Source: Pseudomonas sp. Irchel 3H7
GTDB lineage: Bacteria; Pseudomonadota; Gammaproteobacteria; Pseudomonadales; Pseudomonadaceae
Assembly (NCBI RefSeq): GCF_900187605.1
Contig: NZ_FYEA01000006.1
Coordinates: 345,944 to 409,943, forward strand
DNA length: 64,000 bases
Direction: 5' to 3'
Positions within the stretch are counted from its first letter, which is position 1; every line of letters starts with the position of its first letter. A model generated the notes under the pieces. The model ran no database searches. It had not been told where the DNA came from and saw only the letters and a list, made by a program, of their open reading frames with translations. Shown piece by piece: positions 50,642-60,371 of this stretch. A program made the position numbers and the translations under genes.

Positions 50642-51094
50642 TCAATCCTTTGGAAAGTGCGGGCCAGGCCCTTGTTCGCCGAGTACATCGCCCTGATTGC
50701 GCAGCGGACAGGCCTCCATCGACAAACAGCCACAACCGATGCAGCCATTGAGCCGATCGCGCAGCAGCGTCAGTTGCTCGATCCGCGCGTCCAGTTCCTG
50801 TCGCCATTGCTGTGAGAGGATTTTCCAGTCTGCCGCGCTGGGCGCACGATCCTCCGGGAGGATTTTCAATGCCTCGCCAATTTCCGCCAGCGGAATCCCC
50901 AGCCGCTGCGCGACTTTGATCAACGCTACGCGGCGCAGTACTTCGCGCGGATAGCGCCGCTGATTGCCGGCATTGCGCTGGCTCTTGATCAGGCCTTTGG
51001 ATTCATAAAAGTGCAGGGCGGTGACGGCCACGCCACTGCGCGCTGCGACTTCACCAACCGTTAACTGTTTGTGCACATTTTCTTTGCTGATCAT
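50642..51094 (-). CDS. soxR: Redox-sensing regulator SoxR
   Basis: 150 residues, MerR-family HTH ([26 protein letters not shown]), dimerisation helix, and the [2Fe-2S] cluster motif C118-x2-C121-x-C123-x5-C129 ([13 protein letters not shown]). SoxR senses redox-cycling compounds such as phenazines and turns on nearby genes. It is divergent from a small monooxygenase gene with a SoxR-type box in the spacer, as PA2273/PA2274 in P. aeruginosa. Most non-enteric SoxR proteins act directly, without SoxS. Confidence 0.93.
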   Translation of the reverse strand: MISKENVHKQLTVGEVAARSGVAVTALHFYESKGLIKSQRNAGNQRRYPREVLRRVALIKVAQRLGIPLAEIGEALKILPEDRAPSAADWKILSQQWRQELDARIEQLTLLRDRLNGCIGCGCLSMEACPLRNQGDVLGEQGPGPHFPKD

Positions 51095-51107
51095 TTGAAG
51101 ACAGCTC

Positions 51108-51138
51108 TTGACCTTGACTTAACTAGAGGTTTTACCCT
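51108..51138 (+). promoter_or_regulatory. SoxR-controlled promoter with SoxR box
   Basis: CCTTGACTTAACTAGAGG at 51112-51129 matches 14 of 18 bases of the SoxR palindrome CCTCAAGTTAACTTGAGG. It lies between TTGACC (51108-51113) and TACCCT (51133-51138), a 19-base spacer typical of MerR-type activation, and reads towards the monooxygenase gene. Confidence 0.8.
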
Positions 51139-51187
51139 GCAGGTCTTCGAGTCGCAAGGCTCGTCTTACGCTGAGTGGGGGCATTCC

Positions 51188-51541
51188 ATGAACAACCGCA
51201 GTTTTACCCAATTGATCGAATTCGAAATCGAACCACGCCAACAACCCGCCTTGGTCACTGCACTATCAATGCAAACCGAGCGCCTGGCGCAACGTTATGC
51301 CGGTTTTGTCAGCGCCAGTGTGCAGGCCAGCGATGACGGCCGGCGCGTGCTGAGTTTCCTCCAATGGCAGTCCCGCGAGGCGGGTGAAGCGGCATTTCGC
51401 AGCTTCGAAAGCGGCGAGCAGGACTTCTGGCAACTGATTCACACCCATCAGGCGAAAACCGTCACCTTCAACTCGTTTCAGGTGCTGAGCAGCATCGCCC
51501 GCAGTCACGACGATGCGCTGCACTGCCACCTGGTCGGCTAG
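51188..51541 (+). CDS. Antibiotic-biosynthesis-monooxygenase-type small protein (SoxR target)
   Basis: 117 residues, ABM-like ferredoxin fold: FTQLIEFEIEPRQQPALVTAL, then RRVLSFLQWQSREAGEAAFRSFE. Similar proteins oxidise quinones or degrade heme. Its P. aeruginosa counterpart by position is PA2274, a known SoxR-regulon member. The start at ATG 51188 follows the SoxR-type promoter, so the open frame that begins further upstream, overlapping soxR, cannot be transcribed fully. It is convergent with sfnR and overlaps its end by four bases. Confidence 0.8.
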   Translation: MNNRSFTQLIEFEIEPRQQPALVTALSMQTERLAQRYAGFVSASVQASDDGRRVLSFLQWQSREAGEAAFRSFESGEQDFWQLIHTHQAKTVTFNSFQVLSSIARSHDDALHCHLVG

Positions 51542-52641
51542 ATCGACAACTGGATCAGGCGTTCGCCCTGCAGATTCTCCGTGAGCCGCCGCTTGTTTAC
51601 CGCCAGTTCGCCGATCTTGATCAGTCGCGTGCGGGTGACGTTGCGGCTCAGACCGAGCAACGCGGCGGTGTGCACCTGGTTGTAATGGCAGAAGCGATAC
51701 GCCGCGCGCAGCAAAGCGTCTTCGACTTTTTCGTGCAGCGCGCCGGCCTGTTGCGCGAAGAGTTTTTGAAAGGCCTGTTCCAGTAAGGCCTCCGGTGAAT
51801 CATCGGCACTGCTGTGATGATCGTCCGGGCGTTCGATGCGCAGGTTCGACAGACGCAAATCATCGCGTTCGATCACGCCGTTGCGGCAGATCAGCAAGGT
51901 GTGATGGATGACGTTCTCCAGCTCGCGAATATTGCCCGGCCAACTGTAAGCGCGCAGTTTGTGTTCGGCGCCGGGGCTGATGCTGACCCGCCCGTAACCG
52001 AGGCGTTGGCTGTAGGCCTCGATGAAATGGCGGGTCAGCGGCAGTATGTCGCCAGGACGCTCGCGCAACGGGCTCAGTTCCAGATTGACCACGTTGAGGC
52101 GGTAATACAGATCCTCGCGGAAATGGCCGGCGTTGATGGCTTTTTCCAACTGCACGTTGGTCGCTGCCAGCACCCGCACATCGATGGGAATGCTTTTGCG
52201 CGAGCCCAGTCGCACCACTTCGCGCTCCTGCAAAACCCGCAGCAACTTCACCTGAATCGCCATCGGCAGATCGCCGATCTCATCGAGAAACAAGGTGCCA
52301 CCATCCGCTTCCTCGAACCATCCGGCCTTGGCGCTCAGCGCGCCAGTGAACGCGCCTTTTTCATGACCGAACAACTCCGCTTCCACCAGTGATTCGGAAA
52401 ACGCCCCGCAATTGACCGCGATAAACGGCCGATGACGGCGATTGCTGAGGTTATGAATATGCCGCGCTACCAGTTCTTTGCCGGTACCGGTCTCGCCGAT
52501 GATCAGCACACTCGCTTCACTCGGCGCGACCTGCTGTAAATGCGCGAGCAGGGCCTGGGACTTCGGGTCCTCGAACACCTGCGCAGTGGCGCGGATCGAC
52601 GTGGCGAGCGCGGGGGAGGGCGGTAGGGTCAGCAGTTGCAT
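51538..52641 (-). CDS. sfnR: Sigma-54-dependent activator SfnR
   Basis: 367 residues: AAA+ domain from about residue 22 with Walker A GETGTGKE, the sigma-54 contact GAFTGA, Walker [13 protein letters not shown] and the R-finger region [11 protein letters not shown], then a C-terminal Fis-type HTH ([23 protein letters not shown]). There is no N-terminal sensor or receiver domain, as in SfnR of P. putida, which switches on dimethylsulfone use when sulfate is scarce. Activity is thus likely set by expression level. It is the last gene of the msuE-msuD-msuC-sfnR row. Confidence 0.9.
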   Translation of the reverse strand: MQLLTLPPSPALATSIRATAQVFEDPKSQALLAHLQQVAPSEASVLIIGETGTGKELVARHIHNLSNRRHRPFIAVNCGAFSESLVEAELFGHEKGAFTGALSAKAGWFEEADGGTLFLDEIGDLPMAIQVKLLRVLQEREVVRLGSRKSIPIDVRVLAATNVQLEKAINAGHFREDLYYRLNVVNLELSPLRERPGDILPLTRHFIEAYSQRLGYGRVSISPGAEHKLRAYSWPGNIRELENVIHHTLLICRNGVIERDDLRLSNLRIERPDDHHSSADDSPEALLEQAFQKLFAQQAGALHEKVEDALLRAAYRFCHYNQVHTAALLGLSRNVTRTRLIKIGELAVNKRRLTENLQGERLIQLSI

Positions 52642-52677
52642 GGGCTCGTCCTTCTTTTTAGTTCAAATGCAGGCAGG

Positions 52678-53865
52678 TCAGGAATAGAAGGTCGGCACCG
52701 GCAGCGACTGATTCAGCGCCCAGTCGCCCAACTCATGGAGTTTGTAGTCCAGCGGGTCGTGCAGGGTTTGCGTGCGCAGGTTGCGCCAGTGGCGATCGAG
52801 GCGCAGGGACGCGTGAGTGGAGCGCGCGCCGGTCACTTCGAACAAACGGCTGCAAATCTCCAGGCCCTGACGGCTGGCGGCGACTTTCGCGGTGGCAATC
52901 GCTGTCGCGACTTGGCCGCGCTCTTCGGCACTGAGATTCGCGCCTTTGGCCCAGGCCTCATCGAGCAACGCCGCCGCGCGTTCGACCAACAGGCGGATGC
53001 CTTCCAGCGCCACCCAGAACTCGCCGTAATGGGCGAGCACGTACGGATCTTCACGCACATCGCGCGCCGAGGATCTATGCCAGAGTCGGGTTTCGCTGAG
53101 GGTGTATTGCCGCGCCTCCTCGAAAGCGCCTTCGGCAATTCCGAGAAACATATGCGTGAAGGTCAGCTGCGCGATTAGCGGGCGCAAGCACGCAAACGGC
53201 GTGCTCAGCGGGCCGGGATCGAGCAGCAGTTCCGACTCTTCGACGCGTACCCGTTCAAACGTGGCGCTGCCGCTGTCGGTCTGACGCTGGCCGATGTTGT
53301 TCCAGTCGTTGTGCAGGGTGATGCCACTGCGGCCGCTGGGAATCGCCGCAATCAGCAATTTGCCGCCGGCACTTTCATCGACCGCCGAAGCGATCAGCAT
53401 TTGTGAATCACTGGCGCCGGAGCAGAAGCTTTTCTTCCCGGAAAACTCGCGCCAGCCGCCGAGATCCTTGACCACGGTACGGGTGTCGAGCGGGTTCAGT
53501 GCGTTGCCCCAGAACCAGTTCTGCCGCGCAGTCTGTTCGAACCACGGCTGCCATTGTTCCGGCCGGGAAAACAGGCGCACGGTGGCGAGCATCAAATGAT
53601 GGAAACCGAAGACGTGAGCAATCGAGCTGTCGACCTTGGCGAACTCGCGAACGACCTGCAGGGTTTCGCTCCAGCTCGCGCCGAGGCCGCCGTAGCGGGT
53701 GGGAATGCTCAGGGCCAGCAGGCCGCTGTCGCGCAGGGCATCGCGCTCGGCCTTCGGTGTGCCGCCACGTTCGTCGCGTTCGACGGCGGTCAGGGCAAAT
53801 TCGGCGGCCAGTTGGCGGGCGGTTTGCAACGGGGATAACAAAGTACTTTGCGGTTTGGCGGTCAC
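52678..53865 (-). CDS. msuC: Methanesulfinate monooxygenase-type flavoprotein MsuC (SfnB/acyl-CoA dehydrogenase family)
   Basis: 395 residues in the acyl-CoA dehydrogenase fold of flavin-dependent monooxygenases (DszC/SfnB group): GLLALSIPTRYGGLGASWSE, FWGNALNPLD, GKKSFCSGASDSQMLIA, and the C-terminal helical domain with FEVTGARSTHASLRLDRHWRN. MsuC oxidises methanesulfinate to methanesulfonate with FMNH2 from MsuE. The start is GTG at 53865 with GAGGAA about six bases upstream; the longer frame runs into a REP pair. SfnB is the alternative name; gene order msuE-msuD-msuC decides. Confidence 0.82.
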   Translation of the reverse strand: MTAKPQSTLLSPLQTARQLAAEFALTAVERDERGGTPKAERDALRDSGLLALSIPTRYGGLGASWSETLQVVREFAKVDSSIAHVFGFHHLMLATVRLFSRPEQWQPWFEQTARQNWFWGNALNPLDTRTVVKDLGGWREFSGKKSFCSGASDSQMLIASAVDESAGGKLLIAAIPSGRSGITLHNDWNNIGQRQTDSGSATFERVRVEESELLLDPGPLSTPFACLRPLIAQLTFTHMFLGIAEGAFEEARQYTLSETRLWHRSSARDVREDPYVLAHYGEFWVALEGIRLLVERAAALLDEAWAKGANLSAEERGQVATAIATAKVAASRQGLEICSRLFEVTGARSTHASLRLDRHWRNLRTQTLHDPLDYKLHELGDWALNQSLPVPTFYS

Positions 53866-53893
53866 ACGGTGTTCCTCGAAATCGACGCATTTC

Positions 53894-53999
53894 CTGTAGG
53901 AGTGAGCCTGCTCGCGATGAGGTCGGCACAATCGACATCATCGTTGACTGACCCACCGCATACGTCGGAGCGCCGCCCGGAGCAGGCTCGCTCCCACAA
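53894..53999. repeat. REP inverted pair, GAGCCTGCTCGCG family, decayed
   Basis: Left arm from 53894 (CTGTAGGAGTGAGCCTGCTC). Right arm about 53974-53999 (GAGCAGGCTCGCTCCCACAAG). The arms match only in part and the spacer is long. It lies inside the msu operon, between msuD and msuC. Confidence 0.75.
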
Positions 54000-54009
54000 G
54001 GGATTTGGT

Positions 54010-55155
54010 TCAGGCAGTGGCTTTGGTGGGCAACACATCATTGGCAATCATTTCGCCAAACGGCCCGGTCAGATTGGTCACGCCACGCCCGGCCAGACTC
54101 GCATAAGGCTCGGGCAACAGCGGGAACACCAGCTCGGCAAAGCGGTAAGCCTCTTCCAGATGCGGGTAACCGGAGAAGATGAAACTCTCGATGCCCAGAT
54201 CCGCGTATTCCTTGATCCGCGCCGCCACTTGCTGCGGATCACCCACCAGCGCCGTACCGGCACCGCCGCGCACCAGACCGACGCCGGCCCACAGGTTCGG
54301 GGCGATCTCGAGGTTGTCGCGACGGCCATCGTGCAATGCGGCCATGCGCCGCTGACCCTCGGAGTCGAAGCGCGAAAAGGATTTCTGCGCCGCTTCAATG
54401 GTTTCGTCGCTGATGTGTTCGATCAGTTTGTCGGCGGCTTTCCAGGCCTCTTCGGCGGTCTCGCGCACGATCACATGCAAGCGGATGCCGAACTTCACCT
54501 TGCGCCCATGCCGCGCCGCGCGTTCGCGCACGTCGGCGAGTTTTTCCGCGACGGCGGCCGGTGGTTCGCCCCAGGTCAGATAGACGTCGACCTGTTCGGC
54601 GGCCAGATCATGCGCGGCATCGGAAGAGCCGCCGAAGTACAGCGGCGGATAGGGTTTTTGCACAGGCGGATACAGCGCCTTCGCGTTCTGTACCTTCAAA
54701 TGCTTACCGTCGAAATCTACCGCCTCGCCTTGCAACACGCGGCGCCAGATCTTCAGGAATTCATCGGTGACTTCGTAGCGTTCGGCGTGGCTGAGAAAGC
54801 TGCCGTCGCCCCGGTTCTCGTCCGGATCGCCGCCGGTCACCACGTTGATCAGCAAGCGCCCGTTGGACAGCCGATCAAGCGTCGCAGCCATGCGCGCCGA
54901 GACTGTCGGCGAGATGATCCCCGGACGGATCGCCACCAGATAACGCAGGCGCTCGGTCAACGGCACCAATGCCGAGGCGATCACCCAGGAGTCTTCGCAG
55001 GAGCGCCCGGTGGGAATCAGCACGCCGTGGTAGCCGAGACTGTCAGCGGCCTGCGCCACCTGTTTCAGATAATTGAGAGTGACCGGGCGCGCGCCTTGAG
55101 TGGTGCCCAGATAGTGGCCATCGCCGTGGGTCGGCAGGAACCAGAAAACATCCAT
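54010..55155 (-). CDS. msuD: FMNH2-dependent alkanesulfonate monooxygenase MsuD
   Basis: 381 residues, bacterial luciferase-like TIM barrel of the SsuD/MsuD group: [62 protein letters not shown], and [21 protein letters not shown]. It cleaves the C-S bond of methanesulfonate and short alkanesulfonates, giving sulfite and aldehyde, with FMNH2 from the adjacent msuE. SsuD is the sequence alternative; no ssuABC transporter genes are beside it, and msuE and msuC are, so MsuD is preferred. Confidence 0.88.
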   Translation of the reverse strand: MDVFWFLPTHGDGHYLGTTQGARPVTLNYLKQVAQAADSLGYHGVLIPTGRSCEDSWVIASALVPLTERLRYLVAIRPGIISPTVSARMAATLDRLSNGRLLINVVTGGDPDENRGDGSFLSHAERYEVTDEFLKIWRRVLQGEAVDFDGKHLKVQNAKALYPPVQKPYPPLYFGGSSDAAHDLAAEQVDVYLTWGEPPAAVAEKLADVRERAARHGRKVKFGIRLHVIVRETAEEAWKAADKLIEHISDETIEAAQKSFSRFDSEGQRRMAALHDGRRDNLEIAPNLWAGVGLVRGGAGTALVGDPQQVAARIKEYADLGIESFIFSGYPHLEEAYRFAELVFPLLPEPYASLAGRGVTNLTGPFGEMIANDVLPTKATA

Positions 55156-55165
55156 GAACGGCTCC

Positions 55166-55729
55166 TCAGGCGATTTTCAGCAAGGGTTTGATTTGTGTGG
55201 CGAACAGCGGCGCCGCGCGTTCGGCGGCGAGGCGGATGCGCGCCTTCAACAGTTCGCTGGTGATCTGGTAATCGGCGAAGTCGGCTTCGGTGGCGTACAC
55301 GCCGATCGGCAAGGTCATGGCTTGGAAGAAGCTGAACAGCGGGCGCAACTGGTGATCGAGGACCAGCGCATGGCGTTCGCTGCCGCCGGTAGCAGCGAGC
55401 AGCACCGGGGTGTCGATCAGGGCGTTGAGGTCGATCAGGTCGAACAGATGCTTGAGCAGACCCGGGTAGGAACCGCGATAAACCGGCGCGGCAACAATCA
55501 GCAGATCGGCCTGCTCGATGGCCTGCAACTCGGCTTCAACTTCCGCACTGAGTTCCTGACGCGATAGCGCAGCGCCGAGCGGACGAGCGATATCACCGAG
55601 TTCGATCAAATGGCTTTCGATGGTCAGGTGCCCAGCCAGTTCGGCGAGCAAGGCTTGGGTCAGCACCAGAGTACGGGACGGACGCCAGGTACCGCCGGAG
55701 AGGGCGACGACTTTCAGGGGACGCGACAT
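55166..55729 (-). CDS. msuE: NADH-dependent FMN reductase MsuE
   Basis: 187 residues, flavodoxin-like FMN reductase of the SsuE/MsuE family: [14 protein letters not shown] near the start, [19 protein letters not shown], and [14 protein letters not shown]. It supplies reduced FMN to MsuD and MsuC. ATG 55729 has AAGGAA seven bases upstream; the longer frame upstream would cross the promoter. It is the first gene of the operon, 10 bases before msuD. Confidence 0.9.
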   Translation of the reverse strand: MSRPLKVVALSGGTWRPSRTLVLTQALLAELAGHLTIESHLIELGDIARPLGAALSRQELSAEVEAELQAIEQADLLIVAAPVYRGSYPGLLKHLFDLIDLNALIDTPVLLAATGGSERHALVLDHQLRPLFSFFQAMTLPIGVYATEADFADYQITSELLKARIRLAAERAAPLFATQIKPLLKIA

Positions 55730-55786
55730 GATCAGTTCCTTTTTCAACAGTTGCTCAGCGAGCAGTGAATGAGTCACCGGGTCTGA

Positions 55787-55801
55787 GCAAGCGCTGTACC
55801 A
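55787..55801 (-). promoter_or_regulatory. Candidate sigma-54 promoter of msuE
   Basis: On the minus strand TGGTAC-N5-TTGC, one mismatch to the -24/-12 consensus TGGCAC-N5-TTGC. Its distance would put the transcript start about 45 bases before msuE. The operon itself encodes a sigma-54 activator (SfnR), which supports the call. Confidence 0.65.
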
Positions 55802-55894
55802 ATTCCTGGAAGCCCCGGTTTACAAGGCGTTGAGCGTTAGCGTGGCGGTCGCCCCTGTGAGTAGCGAGGCGCTTTGTTGAATCGGTGTTGACTG

Positions 55895-55917
55895 AGCAAC
55901 AGTTGCTGGAGCAACAG
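55895..55917. promoter_or_regulatory. Candidate enhancer (SfnR-type) upstream of msuE
   Basis: AGCAACAGTTGCT at 55895-55907 is a palindrome around one central base, followed by a half site GCAACAG at 55911-55917. It lies about 95-115 bases upstream of the -24 element, usual for a sigma-54 enhancer. A third copy of the core, CAACAGTTGCT, lies in the msuE leader at 55745-55755. Confidence 0.5.
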
Positions 55918-56118
55918 TGGTCAGCGCATAGGTGAAGTTATAAAGGCTGTTTGTTATTCCGTAAAAGAACGTTAATCGATATTTATAGATCGTTAGGAGA
56001 TATGCACCGACGCGTGTCGATTTCCTGATAGCCACTATTGAGAGCGTTGATTTCTGCGCGGGCGTGCCGGGGCGTAGCCTTTGTCCATCGACTCCCCATT
56101 GCTCGCCAGGACGCTCCC

Positions 56119-56376
56119 ATGAATCGTTTACTGACCGTTTCGCTGTTGCTCGCTGTCTCTGTACTCGCCGGTTGTGCCGGACACGTTTCGCCGGAGCTGC
56201 GTCCTTACACCGATGAAGAATCCCGCGAATTGGCGATGGAAGCGCTCAATCGCAGCGGCCTGTCCTTCGACGAATACCACGCGAAAAAAGCGCAATTACT
56301 CGGTCAGACCCAGTTCGACAAAAAAGCTGAAATGAGTGCCGAACGTTCCGTACAGCTGCACGGTCGCCCAAGCTGA
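56119..56376 (+). CDS. Small lipoprotein of unknown function
   Basis: 85 residues. A type II signal peptide with lipobox LAGC (Cys near residue 19) is followed by a short soluble part, PYTDEESRELAMEALNRSGLSFDEYHAKKAQLLGQ, predicted helical. It is probably anchored to the outer membrane. Such small lipoproteins are common in pseudomonads and mostly unstudied. ATG 56119 is chosen because the signal peptide begins there; the frame extends further upstream without similarity. The neighbours give no functional hint. Confidence 0.75.
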   Translation: MNRLLTVSLLLAVSVLAGCAGHVSPELRPYTDEESRELAMEALNRSGLSFDEYHAKKAQLLGQTQFDKKAEMSAERSVQLHGRPS

Positions 56377-56477
56377 AAGCAAACTGTACTGCTCGAAGTT
56401 TTACCCAACTGTCCGTGGGCTTGCCGGGCGGTGTGGGATAGGGTCAACACCTGAATGACCCTGATGGATTGCCTGCC

Positions 56478-57092
56478 ATGACCCTCTCGCTTGACCTGCT
56501 GTTGGGCTTCGCCCTGTTTGCCCTTGTCACCTCGATTACGCCGGGGCCGAACAACACCATGTTGCTGGCATCGGGGGTGAATTTCGGCTTTAACCGCACC
56601 ATCCCGCATATGCTCGGAATTACCTGTGGCTTTTTCGTTCTGGTGGTGGCCGTGGGCTTTGGCCTCGGCGCGGTGTTTCAGAACTATCCGATTCTCTATA
56701 CGGTTCTGCGCTATGTCGGCGCGGCGTATCTGTTGTATCTGGCGTGGAAAATCGCCCACTCGGGGCCGGTCGGTGACAGCGCCGAAGGCGAAGCGAAGCC
56801 GATCAGCTACCTTGGCGCCGCCGCGTTTCAGTGGGTCAATCCCAAGGCGTGGATCATGGCCATCGGCGCCATCAGCACCTACACGCCGATGCAGGGCTAT
56901 TTCACCAATGTGGTGGTGATTGCTGCGGTATTCGCCATCATTAACCTGCCGAGCGTCGGCGTCTGGGCAGCTTGCGGTACGTTGTTGCGCAATGTGCTGA
57001 AGGATCCGCGCTGGTTGCGCGTGTTCAACTGGGGCATGGCGGCACTGTTGGTGATTTCGCTGTACCCGTTACTTCTCGAAAGCTTTAGCTGA
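56478..57092 (+). CDS. LysE/RhtB-family exporter
   Basis: 204 residues, about six membrane helices and the family motif near the start: FALFALVTSITPGPNNTMLLASG. Other landmarks are HMLGITCGFFVLVVAVG and FQWVNPKAWIMAIGA. LysE/RhtB proteins export amino acids or related small molecules through the inner membrane. The substrate is not evident. ATG 56478 is preferred to a TTG three codons earlier. No regulator is adjacent. Confidence 0.85.
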   Translation: MTLSLDLLLGFALFALVTSITPGPNNTMLLASGVNFGFNRTIPHMLGITCGFFVLVVAVGFGLGAVFQNYPILYTVLRYVGAAYLLYLAWKIAHSGPVGDSAEGEAKPISYLGAAAFQWVNPKAWIMAIGAISTYTPMQGYFTNVVVIAAVFAIINLPSVGVWAACGTLLRNVLKDPRWLRVFNWGMAALLVISLYPLLLESFS

Positions 57093-57296
57093 CGCATCGC
57101 TTCAACCGCAGGCCGGATGCCTGTTAAGCTCGACTTCAGGAGCGTTCCTACGCACTTTGAATGAAGTTGTTCTTCTTTAACGGCATCCGATCAGGTATTG
57201 ATGACGCTCTCGAACCGACGCGCAGCTCACAAGGCTGCGCCGTACCGTTTGCAGACACGAGCCTCCTGATCCCGGAACACGCTCTGCGAGTCTTTT

Positions 57297-58463
57297 ATGA
57301 ACACACGTCCGTTGTATTTCGATTACGCCGCCACGACCCCGGTGGACGAGCGGGTCATCCAGGTGATGATCGAGTGTCTGGGGTTTCACGGTAACTTTGG
57401 CAACCCGGCTTCCAGCTCCCACGCGTTCGGCCAGCAGGCCCGACACACGGTCGAGCAGGCCCGCCGGCAGGTCGCCGAACTGGTCGGCGCCAATGCTGAG
57501 CAGATCGTCTGGACCTCCGGTGCCACCGAGTCCAACAACCTTGCCCTTAAAGGTGTGGCCCAGGCGCGCGGCGTGTCCGGCGGCCATATCATTACCAGCC
57601 AGATCGAACACAAAGCCATCCTCGATACCGCCCGCCAGTTGCAGGACGCCGGCATCGCCGTGACCTATCTGGTGCCGGACGCCGATGGCCTGATCACCCC
57701 GCAAGCGGTCAGCGAAGCCATGCGTGAGGACACCTTTCTGGTGTCGCTGATGCTGGTCAACAACGAACTGGGCACCGTCAATGATGTTCAAGCGATTGGC
57801 GAAGTGGTGCGCAGTCGCGAGGCGTTGTTCCATGTCGACGCGGCGCAAGGCGCCGGCAAAGTGGCCATCGATCTGGGGCAATGGCCGGTGGATCTGATGT
57901 CGTTTTCGGCGCACAAACTTTACGGTCCCAAAGGCATCGGCGCGTTGTACGTCGGCCCACGGGCGCAGCAGCGTTTACAGGCGCAGATTCACGGTGGCGG
58001 ACACGAAGGGGGATTGCGCTCCGGAACCCTGGCGACGCACCAGATTGCCGGGATGGGCGCAGCATTTGCCTTGGCCGCCGAGGCGTTCGATGTCGAGAAA
58101 AAAACCATCGTCGCGCTGCGTGAACGCTTGCTCGAACAACTGCTGAGCCTGCCGGGCGTGCGCCTGAATGGTTGTGCCACTCAGCGCATTCCGCACACCT
58201 TGAGCCTGACCTTCAGCGAAGGCGAATTCAACAGCGCGGCGTTGAGCCATTCGATTGCTTTCTCCGCGACCTCGGCCTGCAACTCCGCCAGTAACACGCC
58301 ATCCCACGTGCTGTTGGCGCTGGGGCATGACGCGCATCTGGCCGGACGCACCATTCGCTTGAGCCTCGGCCGTTTTACCACCGCCGAGGACATCGACAAG
58401 GCCGTCGAACTGATCAAGACCGCCTGCGCCAGTGCTCCGGCATTCTGGGCGACAGGGCTTTAA
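57297..58463 (+). CDS. Cysteine desulfurase (IscS/NifS-like)
   Basis: 388 residues, class V PLP enzyme: [28 protein letters not shown], the PLP Lys207 in [12 protein letters not shown], and the sulfur-accepting Cys328 in [17 protein letters not shown]. It removes sulfur from cysteine for iron-sulfur clusters or thiolation. It is not in an isc or suf operon, so it is an additional copy; the next gene is aminopeptidase P, 56 bases on. No strong ribosome-binding site is seen before ATG 57297. Confidence 0.88.
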   Translation: MNTRPLYFDYAATTPVDERVIQVMIECLGFHGNFGNPASSSHAFGQQARHTVEQARRQVAELVGANAEQIVWTSGATESNNLALKGVAQARGVSGGHIITSQIEHKAILDTARQLQDAGIAVTYLVPDADGLITPQAVSEAMREDTFLVSLMLVNNELGTVNDVQAIGEVVRSREALFHVDAAQGAGKVAIDLGQWPVDLMSFSAHKLYGPKGIGALYVGPRAQQRLQAQIHGGGHEGGLRSGTLATHQIAGMGAAFALAAEAFDVEKKTIVALRERLLEQLLSLPGVRLNGCATQRIPHTLSLTFSEGEFNSAALSHSIAFSATSACNSASNTPSHVLLALGHDAHLAGRTIRLSLGRFTTAEDIDKAVELIKTACASAPAFWATGL

Positions 58464-58519
58464 ACGAGCCGATTTCACGGCGACGAACAATAACGATGAA
58501 GTGATTAGCAGGAGACATG

Positions 58520-60328
58520 ATGAGTACCCAGACCTCGACCGAAGGATCGGTGCCCCAGCGCCTGGCGCACACCCGTGAACTGATGCGCCGCGAAGGCATT
58601 CATGCGCTGTTGGTGCCGTCCGCCGACCCGCATTTGTCGGAATATCTGCCGGGTTACTGGCAGGGTCGGCAGTGGTTGTCGGGCTTCCATGGTTCGGTCG
58701 GGACGTTGATTGTCACCGCTGATTTCGCCGGCGTCTGGGCCGACAGTCGTTACTGGGAGCAGGCGAGCAAAGAACTCAAGGGCAGCGGCATCGAACTGGT
58801 CAAGTTGCAACCGGGTCAACCGAGCCCGCTGGACTGGCTTGCCGAGCAGACACCGGAAGGTGGTGTGGTCGCGGTTGACGGTGCGGTGATGGCCGTGGCT
58901 TCTGCACGTACCCTGAGCAGCAAACTGGAAGCACGCGGCGCACGTCTGCGCACCGACATTGATCTGCTGCAAGAAGTCTGGCGCGATCGCCCGAGCCTGC
59001 CGAACGCACCGATCTATCAGCATCTGCCACCGCAAGCGACGGTCAGCCGTGGCGAGAAACTGGCCAAGCTACGCGAAACCCTGCAAGAGCGCGGCGCTGA
59101 CTGGCATTTCATCGCCACCCTCGACGACATTGCCTGGTTGTTCAACTTGCGCGGCGGCGATGTGTCGTTCAACCCGGTGTTTGTTTCGTTTGCGTTGATC
59201 GGTCAGCAGCAGGCCACGTTGTTCGTAGCGTTAAGCAAGGTCGACGCAGATTTGCGCTCGGTGCTTGAGACGGACGGCGTGACGTTGCGTGATTACAGCG
59301 AAGTCGCTGATGCCCTGCGTGCCGTGCCGAGTGGCGCGAGTTTGTTGGTTGATCCGGCGCGCGTTACCAGCGGTTTGCTGGATAACCTCGACAGCACGGT
59401 GAAACTGGTCGAAGGCTTGAACCCGACCACGCTGGCCAAGTCGCAGAAAAGTGAAGCGGACGCTGCACATATCCGCAAAGCGATGGAGCAGGATGGCGCG
59501 GCGTTGTGCGAGTTTTTCGCCTGGCTGGAATCGGCCTGGGGGCGCGAGCGCATTACCGAATTGACCATCGACGAAAAACTCACCGCTGCCCGTGAGCGTC
59601 GTCCGGATTATGTCTCGCTGAGTTTCAACACCATTGCCGCGTTCAACGCCAATGGCGCCATGCCGCATTACCACGCCACCGAAGAAGAACACGCGGTAAT
59701 CGAAGGCGACGGCTTGCTGCTGATCGACTCGGGTGGTCAATACCTGGGCGGCACCACGGACATCACGCGAATGGTGCCGGTTGGTACGCCGAGCGAAGAA
59801 CAGAAGCGCGATTGCACGCGCGTGTTGAAGGGCGTGATTGCCCTGTCGCGCGCGCAGTTCCCGAAAGGCATTCTCTCGCCGCTGCTCGATGCTATTGCCC
59901 GTGCGCCGATCTGGGCCGAAAGCGTCGATTACGGTCACGGCACCGGTCATGGCGTTGGCTACTTCCTCAACGTCCATGAAGGTCCACAGGTGATCGCTTA
60001 TCAGGCCGCGCCTGCACCGCAGACGGCCATGCAGCCGGGGATGATTACTTCGATCGAGCCAGGCACCTACCGTCCGGGTCGTTGGGGCGTGCGGATCGAG
60101 AACCTGGCGATGAACCGCGAGGCGGGCAGCAGCGAATTCGGAGAATTCCTCAAGTTTGAAACCTTGACGCTGTGCCCGATCGACACGCGTTGCCTGCTGC
60201 CGGCGTTGCTGACTGAAGAAGAGAAACAGTGGTTCAACGCCTACCACGCGCAAGTGCGTGAGCGCTTGAGTCCATTGCTTGAGGGTGCGGCGCTGGAATG
60301 GCTGAACACCCGTACTGCGGCGATCTGA
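58520..60328 (+). CDS. Xaa-Pro aminopeptidase (M24B, aminopeptidase P)
   Basis: 602 residues: two creatinase-like N-terminal domains (to about 310) and a pita-bread M24 catalytic domain. The five metal ligands are visible: Asp in LLIDSGGQY, Asp in GGTTDITRM, His in GHGTGHGVGYF, Glu in TSIEPGTY, and Glu in VRIENLA. It cleaves the first residue before proline. The length of ~600 matches the long cytosolic eukaryote-like type, not PepP of ~440. Of two ATGs three bases apart, 58520 is better spaced from AGGAG at 58510-58514. Confidence 0.9.
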   Translation: MSTQTSTEGSVPQRLAHTRELMRREGIHALLVPSADPHLSEYLPGYWQGRQWLSGFHGSVGTLIVTADFAGVWADSRYWEQASKELKGSGIELVKLQPGQPSPLDWLAEQTPEGGVVAVDGAVMAVASARTLSSKLEARGARLRTDIDLLQEVWRDRPSLPNAPIYQHLPPQATVSRGEKLAKLRETLQERGADWHFIATLDDIAWLFNLRGGDVSFNPVFVSFALIGQQQATLFVALSKVDADLRSVLETDGVTLRDYSEVADALRAVPSGASLLVDPARVTSGLLDNLDSTVKLVEGLNPTTLAKSQKSEADAAHIRKAMEQDGAALCEFFAWLESAWGRERITELTIDEKLTAARERRPDYVSLSFNTIAAFNANGAMPHYHATEEEHAVIEGDGLLLIDSGGQYLGGTTDITRMVPVGTPSEEQKRDCTRVLKGVIALSRAQFPKGILSPLLDAIARAPIWAESVDYGHGTGHGVGYFLNVHEGPQVIAYQAAPAPQTAMQPGMITSIEPGTYRPGRWGVRIENLAMNREAGSSEFGEFLKFETLTLCPIDTRCLLPALLTEEEKQWFNAYHAQVRERLSPLLEGAALEWLNTRTAAI

Positions 60329-60337
60329 TCGGCTGGG

Positions 60338-60365
60338 ATTCAGGCGCTGTGTTCAGCGCCTGAAT
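60338..60365. terminator. Hairpin between convergent genes
   Basis: A perfect 12-pair stem (ATTCAGGCGCTG with CAGCGCCTGAAT) and four-base loop between aminopeptidase P and the DsbA-like gene. No long T-run follows on either side, so termination strength is uncertain. Confidence 0.65.
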
Positions 60366-60371
60366 GATCGT

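Larger units (their letters stand above)
55730..56118. other. msuE upstream regulatory region
   Basis: A gap of about 390 bases between msuE and the divergent lipoprotein gene. It holds a sigma-54 promoter candidate and palindromes at enhancer distance, listed separately. The middle part (55925-56040) is AT-rich with no feature that I can name. Confidence 0.6.

Noticed and set aside
55820..56035. Small minus-strand frame of 71 codons before msuE
   Set aside because: No ribosome site, unusual composition, and it covers the candidate enhancer region; considered non-coding.
57161..57394. Small plus-strand frame of 77 codons before the cysteine desulfurase
   Set aside because: It overlaps the start of the desulfurase gene in another frame and shows no family similarity; treated as leader.
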